Notes: a model not told the origin generated them from the sequence alone. 64,000 nucleotides of DNA from Pasteurella skyensis (GCF_013377295.1 NZ_CP016180.1:372001-436000); one strand, 5' to 3'; counted from the stretch's first letter, positions 18,485 through 28,910 are shown. Program-made: numbers and translations.

Positions 18485-18925
18485 ATGTCTTATCGCCGTC
18501 GTAGTCGTAACAATATCAAGTCTGAAATTAATATTGTGCCATTTTTAGATGTATTGTTAGTGTTATTATTGATTTTTATGGCAACAGCGCCTGTTATCAG
18601 TCAAAGTGTTGAGGTGGATTTACCGCAAGATAAGCATAGTCAGTCAGTGTCTAATGTAGATAAAAAACCTGTCATTTTACAAGTAGAGGGCATAGGCTTA
18701 TACAAACTGAAAGTAGATGGCCATTTTGTTGAAGTAGAAGGTGAAACAGCGCTAACGGAACAGAGTGTTGTGGTTTATGCGAGTCAATCTTTTGAGAAAG
18801 ATCCAAAAACACTTTTTCTTGTAGCAGGACAAAGAAATGTACCTTATGAAGAAATTATTAAAGGTATTTCTTTATTAAAGGATGCTGGAATTAAAACAGT
18901 TGGATTAATGACATCAAGCAAATAA
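18485..18925 (+). CDS. tolR: Tol-Pal system protein TolR
   Basis: The 146-residue ExbD/TolR family protein has one N-terminal transmembrane helix containing the proton-relay Asp (INIVPFLDVLLVLLLIFMATAPVI, Asp21). A periplasmic domain ends with VPYEEIIKGISLLKDAGIKTVGLMT. It partners TolQ and regulates TolA. It lies 83 bp after tolQ with an AAGAGGA Shine-Dalgarno. Confidence 0.97.
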   Translation: MSYRRRSRNNIKSEINIVPFLDVLLVLLLIFMATAPVISQSVEVDLPQDKHSQSVSNVDKKPVILQVEGIGLYKLKVDGHFVEVEGETALTEQSVVVYASQSFEKDPKTLFLVAGQRNVPYEEIIKGISLLKDAGIKTVGLMTSSK

Positions 18926-18938
18926 GCAGAGAAAATCA

Positions 18939-20231
18939 GTGAAACATCAAAATGATAAATTAGGTCTTTCAATAGTGGTATCAATACTTTTACATATTGT
19001 ATTGATAGGATTATTTTTTCTTGTGTCTAAAGCCACAAAAATCTTACCTGCTGAAGGCGGCAGTGGAGGAGAGAGTGATGTTTTAAATGCAGTAATGGTT
19101 GATACAAATCAGGTGACAGAAGAATATCAACATATGCAACAAGTAAAACAGCAAGAGCAAGTCGAGCAACAACAGCTTGAAGAACAGAAGAAACTGTTAG
19201 AAGAGAAAGAACGCTTAGAAGAGCAAAAGAAGCTAGAAGAACAACAGCGCTTAGAAGAACAGAAGAAGCTAGAGGAACAACAGCGTCTAGAAGAGCAGAA
19301 GAAGCTAGAGGAGCAACAGCGACTAGAAGAACAGAAGAAGCTAGAGGAGCAACAGCGACTAGAAGAGCAGAAGAAACTAGAAGAACAACAGCGCTTAGAA
19401 GAACAGAAGAAGCTAGAGGAACAACAGCGTCTACTAGAAGAGCAGAAAAAATTAGAAGAGCAACAACGCTTAGAAGAGCAAAAAAAACTCGCAGTACAAA
19501 AGCATTTGGCTGAACAGGCTTTATTGGAAGAGCAAAAGCGTTTAGCTGAACAAAAACGATTGGAAGAGCAGCAACGTTTAGCGGCACAAAAGTTATTGGA
19601 AGAAAAACAACGTTTGGCTAAACAGAAGGAGTTAGAAGAGCAAAAGCGTTTAGCGGAACAAAAACGTTTGGAGGAGCAAAAACGTCTTGCTGAGCAGAAT
19701 CGACTGGAAGAGAAAAAGAAATTAGAAGAGCAAAAAAAACGAGAGAAACAACAGAAAATTGAGAGACAAAAACGTCTTGCAAAGCAAAAGCGTGAGGCAG
19801 AGGCAAAAAAGAAAGCGAAAGCAAAAGCAGAAGCTAAGCGTAAAGCAGAACAAGAGAGAAAAAATAAAGCGCTTAATGATTTTCTAAGTGGTGGAAACAT
19901 TACTAAAAAAGGTTCTCAAGGTTCTGGTGGTAAGAAAGGGCTTGGTAAAGGATCGGCTTCAGGAAATCGGTACGGACAAAGAATTAAGAAGGTGATTAAA
20001 CGTAGGTATCGAACAGAACCTAGCTTTGCTTCAAAGCAGTGTAGTGTTAAAATTTATTTAGAGCGTGATGGGCGTATTAGTCGTCATCAAGTATTAAAGG
20101 GTGATCAAGAGGTTTGTGATGCGGCAGTACGGGCAATTCGTTTGACCAGAAAAGTACCAAAAGCACCATCAGATAATGTGTATCGGCAGTATAAATCACC
20201 AATTTTAGACTTTAGTCTAAAAGTACAATAA
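18939..20231 (+). CDS. tolA: Cell envelope integrity protein TolA
   Basis: The 430-residue protein uses a GTG start. One N-terminal transmembrane helix (SIVVSILLHIVLIGLFFLVSKA) is followed by a very long Glu/Gln/Lys/Leu helical domain (about residues 65-310) built from repeats of EEQKKLEEQQRL. The C-terminal globular TolA domain includes SVKIYLERDGRISRHQVLKGD. TolA spans the periplasm and contacts Pal and TolB. The repeat DNA is near-identical between units, so repeat number may vary by recombination. Confidence 0.96.
   Translation: MKHQNDKLGLSIVVSILLHIVLIGLFFLVSKATKILPAEGGSGGESDVLNAVMVDTNQVTEEYQHMQQVKQQEQVEQQQLEEQKKLLEEKERLEEQKKLEEQQRLEEQKKLEEQQRLEEQKKLEEQQRLEEQKKLEEQQRLEEQKKLEEQQRLEEQKKLEEQQRLLEEQKKLEEQQRLEEQKKLAVQKHLAEQALLEEQKRLAEQKRLEEQQRLAAQKLLEEKQRLAKQKELEEQKRLAEQKRLEEQKRLAEQNRLEEKKKLEEQKKREKQQKIERQKRLAKQKREAEAKKKAKAKAEAKRKAEQERKNKALNDFLSGGNITKKGSQGSGGKKGLGKGSASGNRYGQRIKKVIKRRYRTEPSFASKQCSVKIYLERDGRISRHQVLKGDQEVCDAAVRAIRLTRKVPKAPSDNVYRQYKSPILDFSLKVQ
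19180..19490 (+). repeat. Tandem coding repeats in tolA
   Basis: About nine units of a 36-39 bp motif encode KKLEEQQRLEEQ with near-identical codons (AGAAGCTAGAGGAACAACAG type). One unit has an extra Leu codon. Such arrays commonly expand and contract by slippage or recombination, changing the length of the periplasmic helix. Confidence 0.8.
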
Positions 20232-20249
20232 TTAACAAGAGGTTTTCCA

Positions 20250-21539
20250 ATGAAATTAATATCTCGTTTAATGGGTGTAGTGACTATTTTTAGCCTACTT
20301 TTTTCACTAAATGCAATGGCAGAAGATGATGTGCGTATTGCCATTGATGAGGGCGTAGATATGGCACAACCAATTGCGGTTGTACCTTTTCAAATGCTAG
20401 GAAATATTTCTGAAGATGTGGCTCAAATTATTTCAGATGATTTACGTAATAGCGGTAAGTTTACTCCATTATCTCGTGCTAGAATGCCAGCAAATCCAAC
20501 ATCAGCCGTTGAAGTCAATACAGAGCAATGGGCAGATATTGGTTTAGATAATATTGTAGTAGGGCAAGTTTCTGCAACAGGAAATGGTTATAATATTGCA
20601 TATCAACTTATAGACACTCTGGGTACTTCAAGTAGTACAGGAAATGTTATCCTTCAAGGAGCATTTGATGTGTCTAAAGATAAAATTAGATTAGGTGCTC
20701 ACGCGGTCAGTGACGAAATTTTTGAAAAATTAACTCAAATCAAAGGGGCATTTAGAACAAAAATTGCCTATGTAGTACAACGTGGCGTTGCCTCTTATCA
20801 ACTGCGTGTCGCTGATTATGACGGACACAATGCTTTTACTGTTATCAATAGCCGTGAACCCTTAATGTCACCAACGTGGTCTCCAAATGGCATTTATCTT
20901 TCTTATGTGACCTTTGAAAACCGTAAGTCTCAATTGGTATTGCATAACCTGAATAGCGGCAAGCGTAAAATTATTGCTGCTTTTAAAGGACACAATGGTG
21001 CACCCGCATTTTCACCAGATGGATCTAAAATTGCCTTTGCATCGAATAAAGATGGAGTCTTAAATATTTACATAAAAAGTGTTTTTGGCGGTAATGCGTT
21101 ACAGCTTACCCATAATATGGGGAATAATACCGAACCAAGTTGGTCACCAGATGGTCGTTCCATTGTATTTACATCTGATCGTTCAGGGATACCTCAGGTA
21201 TATCAAATGGATACATCAGGAGGAAGCCTTTCTTTGATTGGAGAAAGTCGTAGTTATAATGCAAAAATTTCATCTGATGGAAAATATTTAATTATGATTT
21301 CAGGTGATAAAATTGTTAAGAAAGACCTTAGTACAGGAATGACAGAAGTACTCAGTTCAACGTTTTTAGATGAAAGTCCAAGTATCTCACCAAATGGAAC
21401 AATGATCATTTATAGCTCTACCAAAGGGGTAAGTAAAGTGTTACAATTGGTGTCAGCAGATGGTCGCTTTAAAGCTAATCTACCTGGTGTAGGTGGGCAA
21501 TATAAGTTCCCTGCGTGGTCTCCATATTTGACCAAATAA
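20250..21539 (+). CDS. tolB: Tol-Pal system beta-propeller protein TolB
   Basis: The 429-residue periplasmic protein has a signal peptide ([26 protein letters not shown]) and an N-terminal alpha/beta domain ([12 protein letters not shown]). A six-bladed WD-like propeller of WSPDG / [16 protein letters not shown] / [17 protein letters not shown] repeats follows. TolB binds Pal and links it to TolA. It sits between tolA and pal as usual. Confidence 0.97.
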   Translation: MKLISRLMGVVTIFSLLFSLNAMAEDDVRIAIDEGVDMAQPIAVVPFQMLGNISEDVAQIISDDLRNSGKFTPLSRARMPANPTSAVEVNTEQWADIGLDNIVVGQVSATGNGYNIAYQLIDTLGTSSSTGNVILQGAFDVSKDKIRLGAHAVSDEIFEKLTQIKGAFRTKIAYVVQRGVASYQLRVADYDGHNAFTVINSREPLMSPTWSPNGIYLSYVTFENRKSQLVLHNLNSGKRKIIAAFKGHNGAPAFSPDGSKIAFASNKDGVLNIYIKSVFGGNALQLTHNMGNNTEPSWSPDGRSIVFTSDRSGIPQVYQMDTSGGSLSLIGESRSYNAKISSDGKYLIMISGDKIVKKDLSTGMTEVLSSTFLDESPSISPNGTMIIYSSTKGVSKVLQLVSADGRFKANLPGVGGQYKFPAWSPYLTK

Positions 21540-21559
21540 TAATTTTTAGGAGAAATTTA

Positions 21560-22012
21560 ATGAAAAAATTAGCTAAGATTTTGATGATTGCAGTACCAAC
21601 TATTGTATTGACTGCTTGTTCAAGCTCAACTACGACTGATACATCAAGCACTACATATGGTGGTATGTCAGCAACAGATTTACAGCAACGTTACAATACT
21701 GTTTATTTCGGTTTCGATAGTTATACTGTTGACGGTGAATATCAACAAATTCTTGATGCACATTCCGCATTTTTAAGTGCAAATATGGGCAAAAAAGTAG
21801 CAATCGAAGGACACGCTGATGAGCGTGGTACGCCAGAGTACAATATTGCATTAGGACAACGTCGTGCAGATGCTGTAGAAAACTATTTGGAAGCTAGAGG
21901 TGTAAGTTCATCTCAACTTTCAACTGTGTCTTACGGTGAAGAAAAACCTGCAGTATTAGGTCATTCAGAAGCAGATTATGCTAAAAATCGTCGAGCGGTA
22001 CTTGCATACTAA
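21560..22012 (+). CDS. pal: Peptidoglycan-associated lipoprotein Pal
   Basis: I chose the ATG at 21560 ([22 protein letters not shown]), because it gives a proper lipoprotein signal with lipobox LTAC and has an AGGAG Shine-Dalgarno. The longer open frame upstream overlaps tolB. The mature protein (~130 residues) is an OmpA-like peptidoglycan-binding domain with [38 protein letters not shown] and YGEEKP. It anchors the outer membrane to peptidoglycan. Confidence 0.97.
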   Translation: MKKLAKILMIAVPTIVLTACSSSTTTDTSSTTYGGMSATDLQQRYNTVYFGFDSYTVDGEYQQILDAHSAFLSANMGKKVAIEGHADERGTPEYNIALGQRRADAVENYLEARGVSSSQLSTVSYGEEKPAVLGHSEADYAKNRRAVLAY

Positions 22013-22035
22013 TTTTTAGCTAAGTTATTAATTCC

Positions 22036-22069
22036 AAAGCCCTGATGATCTTTATATCAGGGCTTTTTA
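22036..22069 (+). terminator. Rho-independent terminator of the tol-pal operon
   Basis: A perfect 11-bp stem (AAAGCCCTGAT at 22036-22046, ATCAGGGCTTT at 22056-22066) with a 9-nt loop runs into a T-tract, 24 bp after the pal stop. Confidence 0.92.
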
Positions 22070-22081
22070 GTAAGGTAAGTT

Positions 22082-23017
22082 ATGAACTATTTATCTATTG
22101 CAAATGAGACCCTCTCTCTTTATATTCAAGCAATTACAAGATTAAATACAAATATTGAACCAACATTTGCTAAAGCCGTCGAAATGATCTTAAATTGTGA
22201 AGGGCGTTTGGTTGTGGGTGGAATTGGTAAATCAGGTTTAGTGGGAAAAAAAATGGTGGCAACCTTTGCTTCAACAGGAACCCCTAGCTTTTTCTTACAT
22301 CCAACTGAAGCATTCCACGGTGATTTAGGAATGTTAAAACCTATTGATATTGTTGTGTTAATTTCCAATAGTGGTGAAACCGATGATGTAAATAAACTGA
22401 TCCCAAGTTTAAAAGGATTTGGAAATAAAATTATTGCAGTAACAGGAAACTTAAATTCAACTTTAGCAAAACATTCTGATTTAGTCCTTGATATTAGTAT
22501 AGATAGAGAGGCTTGCCCAAATAACTTAGCGCCGACTACCTCTGCTTTAGTCACAATGGCATTGGGTGATTCGCTAGCAATAGCTCTTATTCGAGCGAGG
22601 GATTTCAAAGCAGAAGATTTCGCACGTTTCCATCCAGGGGGAAGTTTAGGGCGTAAACTACTTTGTCGAGTCAAAGATGTTATGCAAACTAAGTTACCTA
22701 TTGCCAGCATTCAAACGACTTTTGCCGATTGCCTGTCTATTATGAATGAAGGTCGAATGGGGGTTGCTATTGTAATGCAAGATGAAAAATTACAAGGTAT
22801 TATTACCGATGGTGATGTACGCCGTGCCTTAGCTAAATATGGCGCAGATAGCTTGCTGAAAACTGCGGGTGATTTAATGACTCGCTCACCAAAAGTCATT
22901 TTGGAGACAGAGTTTTTAGCAAAAGCTGAAACTTATATGAAGGAAAACAAAATTCACTCTCTTATTGCAGTGGATAACACTGGTAAAGTAACGGGGCTGT
23001 TAGAGTTCTCAAGTTAA
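22082..23017 (+). CDS. kdsD: D-arabinose 5-phosphate isomerase
   Basis: The 311-residue protein has an N-terminal SIS sugar-isomerase domain (VVGGIGKSGLVGKKMVATFASTGTPSFFLHPTEAFHGDLG, with ISNSGETDDV) and two C-terminal CBS domains (about residues 205-311). It converts ribulose 5-phosphate to arabinose 5-phosphate, the first step toward Kdo of lipooligosaccharide. GutQ is an isofunctional paralog in some species; kdsD is the safer name here. The 3' end overlaps the convergent patatin gene by 4 bp. Confidence 0.92.
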   Translation: MNYLSIANETLSLYIQAITRLNTNIEPTFAKAVEMILNCEGRLVVGGIGKSGLVGKKMVATFASTGTPSFFLHPTEAFHGDLGMLKPIDIVVLISNSGETDDVNKLIPSLKGFGNKIIAVTGNLNSTLAKHSDLVLDISIDREACPNNLAPTTSALVTMALGDSLAIALIRARDFKAEDFARFHPGGSLGRKLLCRVKDVMQTKLPIASIQTTFADCLSIMNEGRMGVAIVMQDEKLQGIITDGDVRRALAKYGADSLLKTAGDLMTRSPKVILETEFLAKAETYMKENKIHSLIAVDNTGKVTGLLEFSS

Positions 23018-23859
23018 TTTTCTATATAATTTTGTAAGGCTTGCCAATTTTTATTGATTTCCTCTACACCGAGATCGTACATTGCTTGTAGCTTTGTGCG
23101 ATCTTTTTCGATGCGACTAAGATGTAAATCTTTGCTCGGAAGAAGTACAAAAATCTTCCCTGCTTTTTCTAATGTAGAGATTTTTTCTAAACAATCATTG
23201 TAATTTTTCCAACGATTAAGCATCGCTTTAACAAGATTTGGGTAAGAATGATACACGCATTTAATTAGCCATTTGTTACTTGGTGTTTTTCGATATTCGG
23301 CGGTTTGTGTGAGTACTACGATAATTTTGTCATAGCCAAGCTGTAAACATTTTTCAATTGGAATACTATCGGCGATTCCACCATCTAAATAAAACTTGCC
23401 ATCAATTTCTACTTTTTTTGAAACAAAAGGCATTGAACCACTAGCTCTTAGAGTATCCATTTGAGTAACAGGATCGGTGATTTTTACATATTCTGCTTGC
23501 CCACTTTCAACGTTAGTAAGGGTAGCATAAAAATCTATTTGGCTTTGTTTGAAAGTGTTGTTATCAAAAATATCAAGCTCTAATGGAATGCGATGATAAG
23601 CAAATTCAGTATTAACAATATTGCCAGTGGTGAAAAAATTATACCAACTTAAATAACGTTTATCGCTGAGATATTTTAAGTTATAGTTTAGCGCCCGCCC
23701 AGCTTGTTTAGAAGGATAATTGACACCAAATAATGCGCCTGCAGAAACGGTTACCATAGCATCCACCGAAAAATGTTTTTCTAAAAGAATATCTAATACC
23801 CCTGCGGTAAACATAGCACGCATTGCTCCACCTTCTAAAACTAATGCTATTTTTTTCAT
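23014..23859 (-). CDS. Patatin-like phospholipase family protein (YjjU-like)
   Basis: I chose the ATG at 23859 (MKKIALVLEGGAMRAMFTAGVLD, 281 residues), which has an AAAGGTGG Shine-Dalgarno; the frame is open 18 codons further. It has the patatin oxyanion loop (GGAMRAMFTAGV), the nucleophile elbow (VTVSAGALFG, a GxSxG variant) and the Asp of YLDGGIADSIPI forming the Ser-Asp dyad. It is predicted to be a cytoplasmic lipid acyl hydrolase. It resembles E. coli YjjU in size and motif order. Substrate unknown. Confidence 0.87.
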   Translation of the reverse strand: MKKIALVLEGGAMRAMFTAGVLDILLEKHFSVDAMVTVSAGALFGVNYPSKQAGRALNYNLKYLSDKRYLSWYNFFTTGNIVNTEFAYHRIPLELDIFDNNTFKQSQIDFYATLTNVESGQAEYVKITDPVTQMDTLRASGSMPFVSKKVEIDGKFYLDGGIADSIPIEKCLQLGYDKIIVVLTQTAEYRKTPSNKWLIKCVYHSYPNLVKAMLNRWKNYNDCLEKISTLEKAGKIFVLLPSKDLHLSRIEKDRTKLQAMYDLGVEEINKNWQALQNYIEN

Positions 23860-24047
23860 TTTCCACCTTTGATTCTGTAATCCGACATTTACATTAATAT
23901 TTTCATTGTACAATAAGAAAGCAAACTAAAAAACTCTCAATTACCACTAATCTTCTAAAATGCTCTTTTGTTTTTTAACTCTTAAAATAAAAATCCTCAT
24001 AAGATTATAAACCTATGAGGATTGGGCTTATTTTAATGATGAGGTTT

Positions 24048-26078
24048 TTATGAAATACCTTTATGACGTAATAATGCATCTAAGGTTGGTTTACGTCCTC
24101 TGAAACGTTCAAATAACATCATTGGTTCTTCACTTCCGCCACGACTTAAAATATTGTCTAAGAAAGATTGCCCTGTCTCTTGATTGAAAATCCCTTCTTC
24201 TTCAAAGCGAGAGAATGCATCAGCGGAAAGCACTTCTGCCCATAAATAGCTGTAATAACCCGCCGCATAACCGCCTGCAAAAATATGGCTGAAACTGTGT
24301 GGAAAACGATTCCATTTTGGTGCTTTTATCACAGACACTTCTTCTTTTACTTTATGCAGCGTATCTAACACAATATTTTCTCTTGGCTCGCTTAAATGTA
24401 AGCGGAAATCAAATAATCCAAACTCTAATTGACGAAGCACAAACATCGCCGCTTGGAAATTTTTTGCTTTTAATAATTGGGTTAATTTCTCTTTTGGTAA
24501 TGGCTCGCCTGTTTCGTAATGTCCTGAAATAAAGGCTAATGCCTCTTCTTCCCAACACCAGTTTTCTAAGAATTGGCTTGGTAATTCCACTGCGTCCCAA
24601 GGCACACCGTTAATGCCTGCCACATCGCCAACATCAATTTGAGTCAGCATATGATGAATGCCGTGTCCGAATTCGTGGAATAAAGTTGTTACTTCATCGT
24701 GAGTAAATAAGGCAGGTTTATCGCCTATTGGTTTGTTGAAGTTACAAGTTAAATACGCCACTGGTTTTTGTAGTTCGCCATTGGCTAAGCGACGTTGATT
24801 GACGCAATCGTCCATCCACGCACCGCCACGCTTGTTTTCACGAGCGTATAAATCTAAATAAAACGAACCACATAAGCGGTCATTTTTATCAAAGATTTTG
24901 TAAAATTGGACGTCATCGTGCCAAACATCAACGCCTTGTTGTTTTTCAATGCGTAAATTAAACAGGCGTTTCATCAGCTCAAATAAACCTGAAATTACAC
25001 GCTGTTCTGGGAAATAAGGGCGTAATTCTTCATCATTGATCGAGTAAAGGGCTTGTTTTTGTTTCTCGCTGTAAAATGCGATATCCCACACATTTAATTC
25101 CGTAATACCAAACTCTTTTTCAACAAATTGATAAAGTTCTTGTAGCTCTTTCTCTCCCTGTGCTTTTGAACGAGTCGCTAAATCTTCTAAGAAATCAGTC
25201 ACTTGTTTTGGGCTTTCTGCCATTTTTGTTGCCAGTGAAAGTTCCGCATAATTATTAAAACCTAATAATTGTGCAAGTTCTAAACGTAATTTTAATTTTT
25301 CATCGATATTTGCTGAGTTATCCCATTTGCCTGCATTCACACCTTGATCCGACGCACGAGTTGCAAAGGCTTCATACATTGTTTTGCGTAATTCACTGTT
25401 TTCACAATAGGTCATTACTGGCAAATAGCTTGGGAATTCAAGAGTAAAGCGATAGCCCGATTTCTCTTTGCTCTGTGCTGACGCTTTTGCTGCCTCTAAC
25501 GCCGATTCAGGCAAGCCTTTTAGCTCGCTTTCATCTTCAATGATAATATCCCAGCCCATTGTTGCATCAAGCACATTGTTGCTAAATTGCGAGTCAAGTT
25601 CTGATAAACGTGCTGAAATTTCGCCATAACGTTTTTGTTTTTCTGGCGATAAAGCAATCCCTGATAATTCAAAATCACGTAAGCTATCGTTAATCGCTTT
25701 TTGTTGTGCGATAGAATAATTGGCAAATTCAGTACCTTGTTTTAATTTTAAATAGCCTTGATATAACCCTTGATGTTGCCCTGCCCAAGTGCTGTATTCT
25801 GACAATAATGGCAAGCAAGATTCATAGGCCTCACGCCATTCTGGGCTATTTTTTACCGAGTTTAAATGCCCCACAGGCGACCACGCACGGCTTAATTTAT
25901 CCCCTGTTTCTGACAACGGCATATAAAAACTATCCCAAGTTGGATGTTCAATTTGAGCTACTCGCTCAACGGTTTCACGACAATCTTTGATCAACTGTTC
26001 AATCGCTGGTTTGATATGTTCTGCTTTAATTTTTGAAAACTGTGGTAATTCAGTATTCTGTAAAAGTGGATTTGACAT
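24048..26078 (-). CDS. prlC: Oligopeptidase A
   Basis: The 676-residue M3-family zinc metallopeptidase has the catalytic LFHEFGHGIHHML (HEXXH, near residue 470) followed by the third ligand Glu in ELPSQFLENWCWE. It degrades oligopeptides, including cleaved signal peptides, in the cytoplasm. Length matches E. coli PrlC (680). It is monocistronic and divergent from the ORF6N gene across a 283-bp gap containing two uptake-signal-like elements. Confidence 0.96.
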   Translation of the reverse strand: MSNPLLQNTELPQFSKIKAEHIKPAIEQLIKDCRETVERVAQIEHPTWDSFYMPLSETGDKLSRAWSPVGHLNSVKNSPEWREAYESCLPLLSEYSTWAGQHQGLYQGYLKLKQGTEFANYSIAQQKAINDSLRDFELSGIALSPEKQKRYGEISARLSELDSQFSNNVLDATMGWDIIIEDESELKGLPESALEAAKASAQSKEKSGYRFTLEFPSYLPVMTYCENSELRKTMYEAFATRASDQGVNAGKWDNSANIDEKLKLRLELAQLLGFNNYAELSLATKMAESPKQVTDFLEDLATRSKAQGEKELQELYQFVEKEFGITELNVWDIAFYSEKQKQALYSINDEELRPYFPEQRVISGLFELMKRLFNLRIEKQQGVDVWHDDVQFYKIFDKNDRLCGSFYLDLYARENKRGGAWMDDCVNQRRLANGELQKPVAYLTCNFNKPIGDKPALFTHDEVTTLFHEFGHGIHHMLTQIDVGDVAGINGVPWDAVELPSQFLENWCWEEEALAFISGHYETGEPLPKEKLTQLLKAKNFQAAMFVLRQLEFGLFDFRLHLSEPRENIVLDTLHKVKEEVSVIKAPKWNRFPHSFSHIFAGGYAAGYYSYLWAEVLSADAFSRFEEEGIFNQETGQSFLDNILSRGGSEEPMMLFERFRGRKPTLDALLRHKGIS

Positions 26079-26361
26079 TTTTGTTCCTTATTTTGTCGAA
26101 AGTACTTCATAGATTAGGGTAATGAGAATAAATATCAAGAGGTAGTGGTACGATTTTGTTAATTTTTTGCAAATTATTATTTACAAGTGACCGCTTGGTA
26201 TGGAGTAAAATGATATGATTTTACTTAGTTCTGTAGGAAATAATACTTGAACAATATTTCTGATTTTTCGATTCTTATCGCAAAATTAACATTTAATTCC
26301 AGCATATTTTAGTATTTGTAAGAAAATAGCAAAATCATACCGCTTATTTTGATTGAAAAAT

Positions 26362-27243
26362 ATGGAATTGGAAAGTTTAACTCATTTAGATATTAAGACA
26401 AAAATTTACACCATAAGAAATAGACAAGTAATGTTAGATAAAGATTTGGCAATTTTATATGGAGTGAAAAACATACGATTAAGGGAGCAAGTTAAGAGAA
26501 ATATTGAGCGATTTCCTGATGATTTTATGTTTCAGCTGACTAATGAAGAGGTTGAATATATGGTATCGCAAAATGCGATACCATCAAAAAAACATTTAGG
26601 AGGAAGTCTTCCCTATGTTTTTACAGAACAAGGAGTAGCAAGTCTATCAGGGGTCTTAACAAATAAAATTGCCATTGAAGTGAATATAAAAATAATGCGA
26701 GCATTTGTAGAAATGAGAAAATTTCTTTCGCAAAATGCGTCCATTTTTCAACGGTTGGAAACATTAGAACGACATCAATTAGTCACTGATACCAATATAG
26801 ATAAAATTTTTCAAGCTTTAGAGAATAAAAAAGATATTCAAAAACAGGGTATTTTCTTTAATGGACAAATATTTGATGCTTATAATTTTGTTTCAGATTT
26901 AATTCGCTCTGCAAAAAATAACATTGTTTTAATTGATAATTATATTGATGATAAAACCCTCACTTTTTTTCATAAAAATCAAAATGTTGAAGTGGTTATC
27001 TATACTCAACGTATCACCAAAACATTAGCATTAGATTTAGAAAAATATAATCAACAATATAAAAAAATAACAGTAAAAATAAATAAACAATTTCACGATA
27101 GATTTTTAATTATTGATGATGAAGAGGTTTATCATATTGGAGCAAGTTTAAAAGATTTAGGTAAAAAGGTCTTTGGTTTCTCATTGATGAAAGACTTTAA
27201 CCCTAAAGCTATGACATTGAGTGTAGCAAACAAAGAAAAATAG
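26362..27243 (+). CDS. ORF6N domain protein with a C-terminal PLD-like segment
   Basis: I take the ATG at 26362 (MELESLTHLDIKTKIYTIRNRQVMLDKDLAILYGV, 293 residues); a TTG lies three codons earlier. The N-terminal ~90 residues form an ORF6N domain, typical of phage-type DNA-binding regulators (LREQVKRNIERFPDDFMFQLT, LPYVFTEQGVASLSGVL). A coiled linker leads to a C-terminal domain containing HDRFLIIDDEEVYHIGASLKDLGKK, which resembles one half of a phospholipase D-type HKD motif with Lys replaced by Arg. It stands alone between housekeeping genes and probably originates from a mobile element. Its function is unknown. Confidence 0.8.
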   Translation: MELESLTHLDIKTKIYTIRNRQVMLDKDLAILYGVKNIRLREQVKRNIERFPDDFMFQLTNEEVEYMVSQNAIPSKKHLGGSLPYVFTEQGVASLSGVLTNKIAIEVNIKIMRAFVEMRKFLSQNASIFQRLETLERHQLVTDTNIDKIFQALENKKDIQKQGIFFNGQIFDAYNFVSDLIRSAKNNIVLIDNYIDDKTLTFFHKNQNVEVVIYTQRITKTLALDLEKYNQQYKKITVKINKQFHDRFLIIDDEEVYHIGASLKDLGKKVFGFSLMKDFNPKAMTLSVANKEK

Positions 27244-27364
27244 ATCATTTAGAATAAATAATTTTGTACATACTTTATCCACTTTATTGAAATGTCGTGT
27301 AAAATGGCGTATAGTTTCGCCCCTTTGCGATAAATAGAATATACATTAAATAAATGAGAGTTAA

Positions 27365-28891
27365 ATGAAAAAAGTGATAAATTTATTCAATCAAAATGGT
27401 CAGATTGATTATAAAACAGAAGTATTATCAGGGATAACCGTTGCGTTAGCATTAGTGCCAGAAGCCGTTGCCTTTGCTTTAATTGCAGGATTGTCGCCAT
27501 TAACAGGGCTTTATGCTGCCTTTATGATGGGATTAGTCACCTCAATTTTAGGTGGTCGCCCGGGTATGATTTCAGGGGCGACAGGAGCGGTTGCGGTCGT
27601 ATTAGTGGCATTAGTTAAAACACACGGTGTGGAATATATTTTTGCCACCGTTATTTTAGCGGGAATTTTGCAAGTGTTAGCAGGTACATTTCGACTAGGT
27701 AAGTTAATTCGCCTTGTTCCGCACCCTGTTATTTTTGGTTTTGTAAATGGTTTGGCTGTAGTGATTTTTATGGCACAGCTTACCCAATTTCAAGACGATA
27801 CAGGTAACTGGCTGACAGGTACGCCGTTATATGTCTTTTTAGGCTTAGTACTATTAACAATGGCAATTATTTGGTTATTACCAAAATTTACTAAAGTCAT
27901 TCCTGCTTCCTTAGCTTCTATTCTTGTGGTATTTGGTCTGGTTGCTTTATTTAATTTAGATACCAAAACCGTTGGTGATATTGCATCAATTAAAGGTGGA
28001 TTTCCACCTTTCCATCTTCCAAATGTGCCTTTTGAATGGGAAACCTTAACAGTTATTTTTCCTTATGCGGCGATTGTGGCGGGTGTGGGTTTAATTGAAA
28101 GTTTATTAACTTTAAATATCGTTGATGAAATTACAGAGAGTCACGGTAAAAGTAATAAAGAAGCAATTGCACAAGGTACAGCCAATATTTTATCTGGTTT
28201 ATTCTCAGGAATGGGCGGTTGTGCAATGATTGGGCAGAGCTTAATTAATATTTCAAACGGAGCAAGAGCGAGAATTTCTGGTATTGTGGCATCAATAATG
28301 CTCTTAATGTTTGTTATGTTTGGAAGTAGTTTGATTGAACAAGTTCCAATGGCAGCACTAACAGGGTTAATGATTATGGTTGCAATTGGTACCTTTGAAT
28401 GGGCAAGTTTGCGAGTATTCACTAAATTCCCTAAATCCGATATTTTAGTGATGGTGTTGGTAACATTGGTGACTATTATGTTACACAACCTTGCTTTAGC
28501 TGTTGTTGTGGGCGTTATTATTGCTGCATTGGTGTTTGCTTGGGATAATGCAAAGCATATTCGAGTACTTAAATATGTGGATGACAAAGCCATTCGTTAT
28601 TATGAAGTCACAGGTCCATTATTCTTTGCTTCAACCACTACTTTTATTGAAAAATTTAATGTAACTGGTGATCCTAAAGAAGTGGTGATTGATTTTAAAA
28701 ATAGCCGTGTAGCTGATATGTCAGCAATTGAGGCTTTGAATAAATTAACAGAACGTTATAGAAAACTAGGTAAAAAAGTACATTTACGTCATCTAAGTTC
28801 AGATTGTCGAGCATTAATTAAAAATGCGGAAAGTGTGATTGATGTTAATGTGATGGAAGATCCGACTTATAAAGTGATGTTAGATGATTAA
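27365..28891 (+). CDS. SulP-family inorganic anion transporter
   Basis: The 508-residue protein has about 11-12 membrane helices (LSGITVALALVPEAVAFALIAGLSPLTGLYAAF and others) and a cytoplasmic C-terminal STAS domain (about residues 415-505; DFKNSRVADMSAIEALNKL). SulP/SLC26 members move sulfate, bicarbonate or other anions. The substrate cannot be assigned here. It is a single gene followed by a terminator-like hairpin shared with the convergent yjjV. Confidence 0.92.
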   Translation: MKKVINLFNQNGQIDYKTEVLSGITVALALVPEAVAFALIAGLSPLTGLYAAFMMGLVTSILGGRPGMISGATGAVAVVLVALVKTHGVEYIFATVILAGILQVLAGTFRLGKLIRLVPHPVIFGFVNGLAVVIFMAQLTQFQDDTGNWLTGTPLYVFLGLVLLTMAIIWLLPKFTKVIPASLASILVVFGLVALFNLDTKTVGDIASIKGGFPPFHLPNVPFEWETLTVIFPYAAIVAGVGLIESLLTLNIVDEITESHGKSNKEAIAQGTANILSGLFSGMGGCAMIGQSLINISNGARARISGIVASIMLLMFVMFGSSLIEQVPMAALTGLMIMVAIGTFEWASLRVFTKFPKSDILVMVLVTLVTIMLHNLALAVVVGVIIAALVFAWDNAKHIRVLKYVDDKAIRYYEVTGPLFFASTTTFIEKFNVTGDPKEVVIDFKNSRVADMSAIEALNKLTERYRKLGKKVHLRHLSSDCRALIKNAESVIDVNVMEDPTYKVMLDD

Positions 28892-28910
28892 AATCATTTA
28901 ATTTATAGTC

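Noticed and set aside
19127-19900. Long minus-strand open frames rich in Cys and Ser opposite tolA
   Set aside because: They are the antisense reading of the Glu/Gln/Lys repeat codons of tolA; no start signal and low-complexity product.
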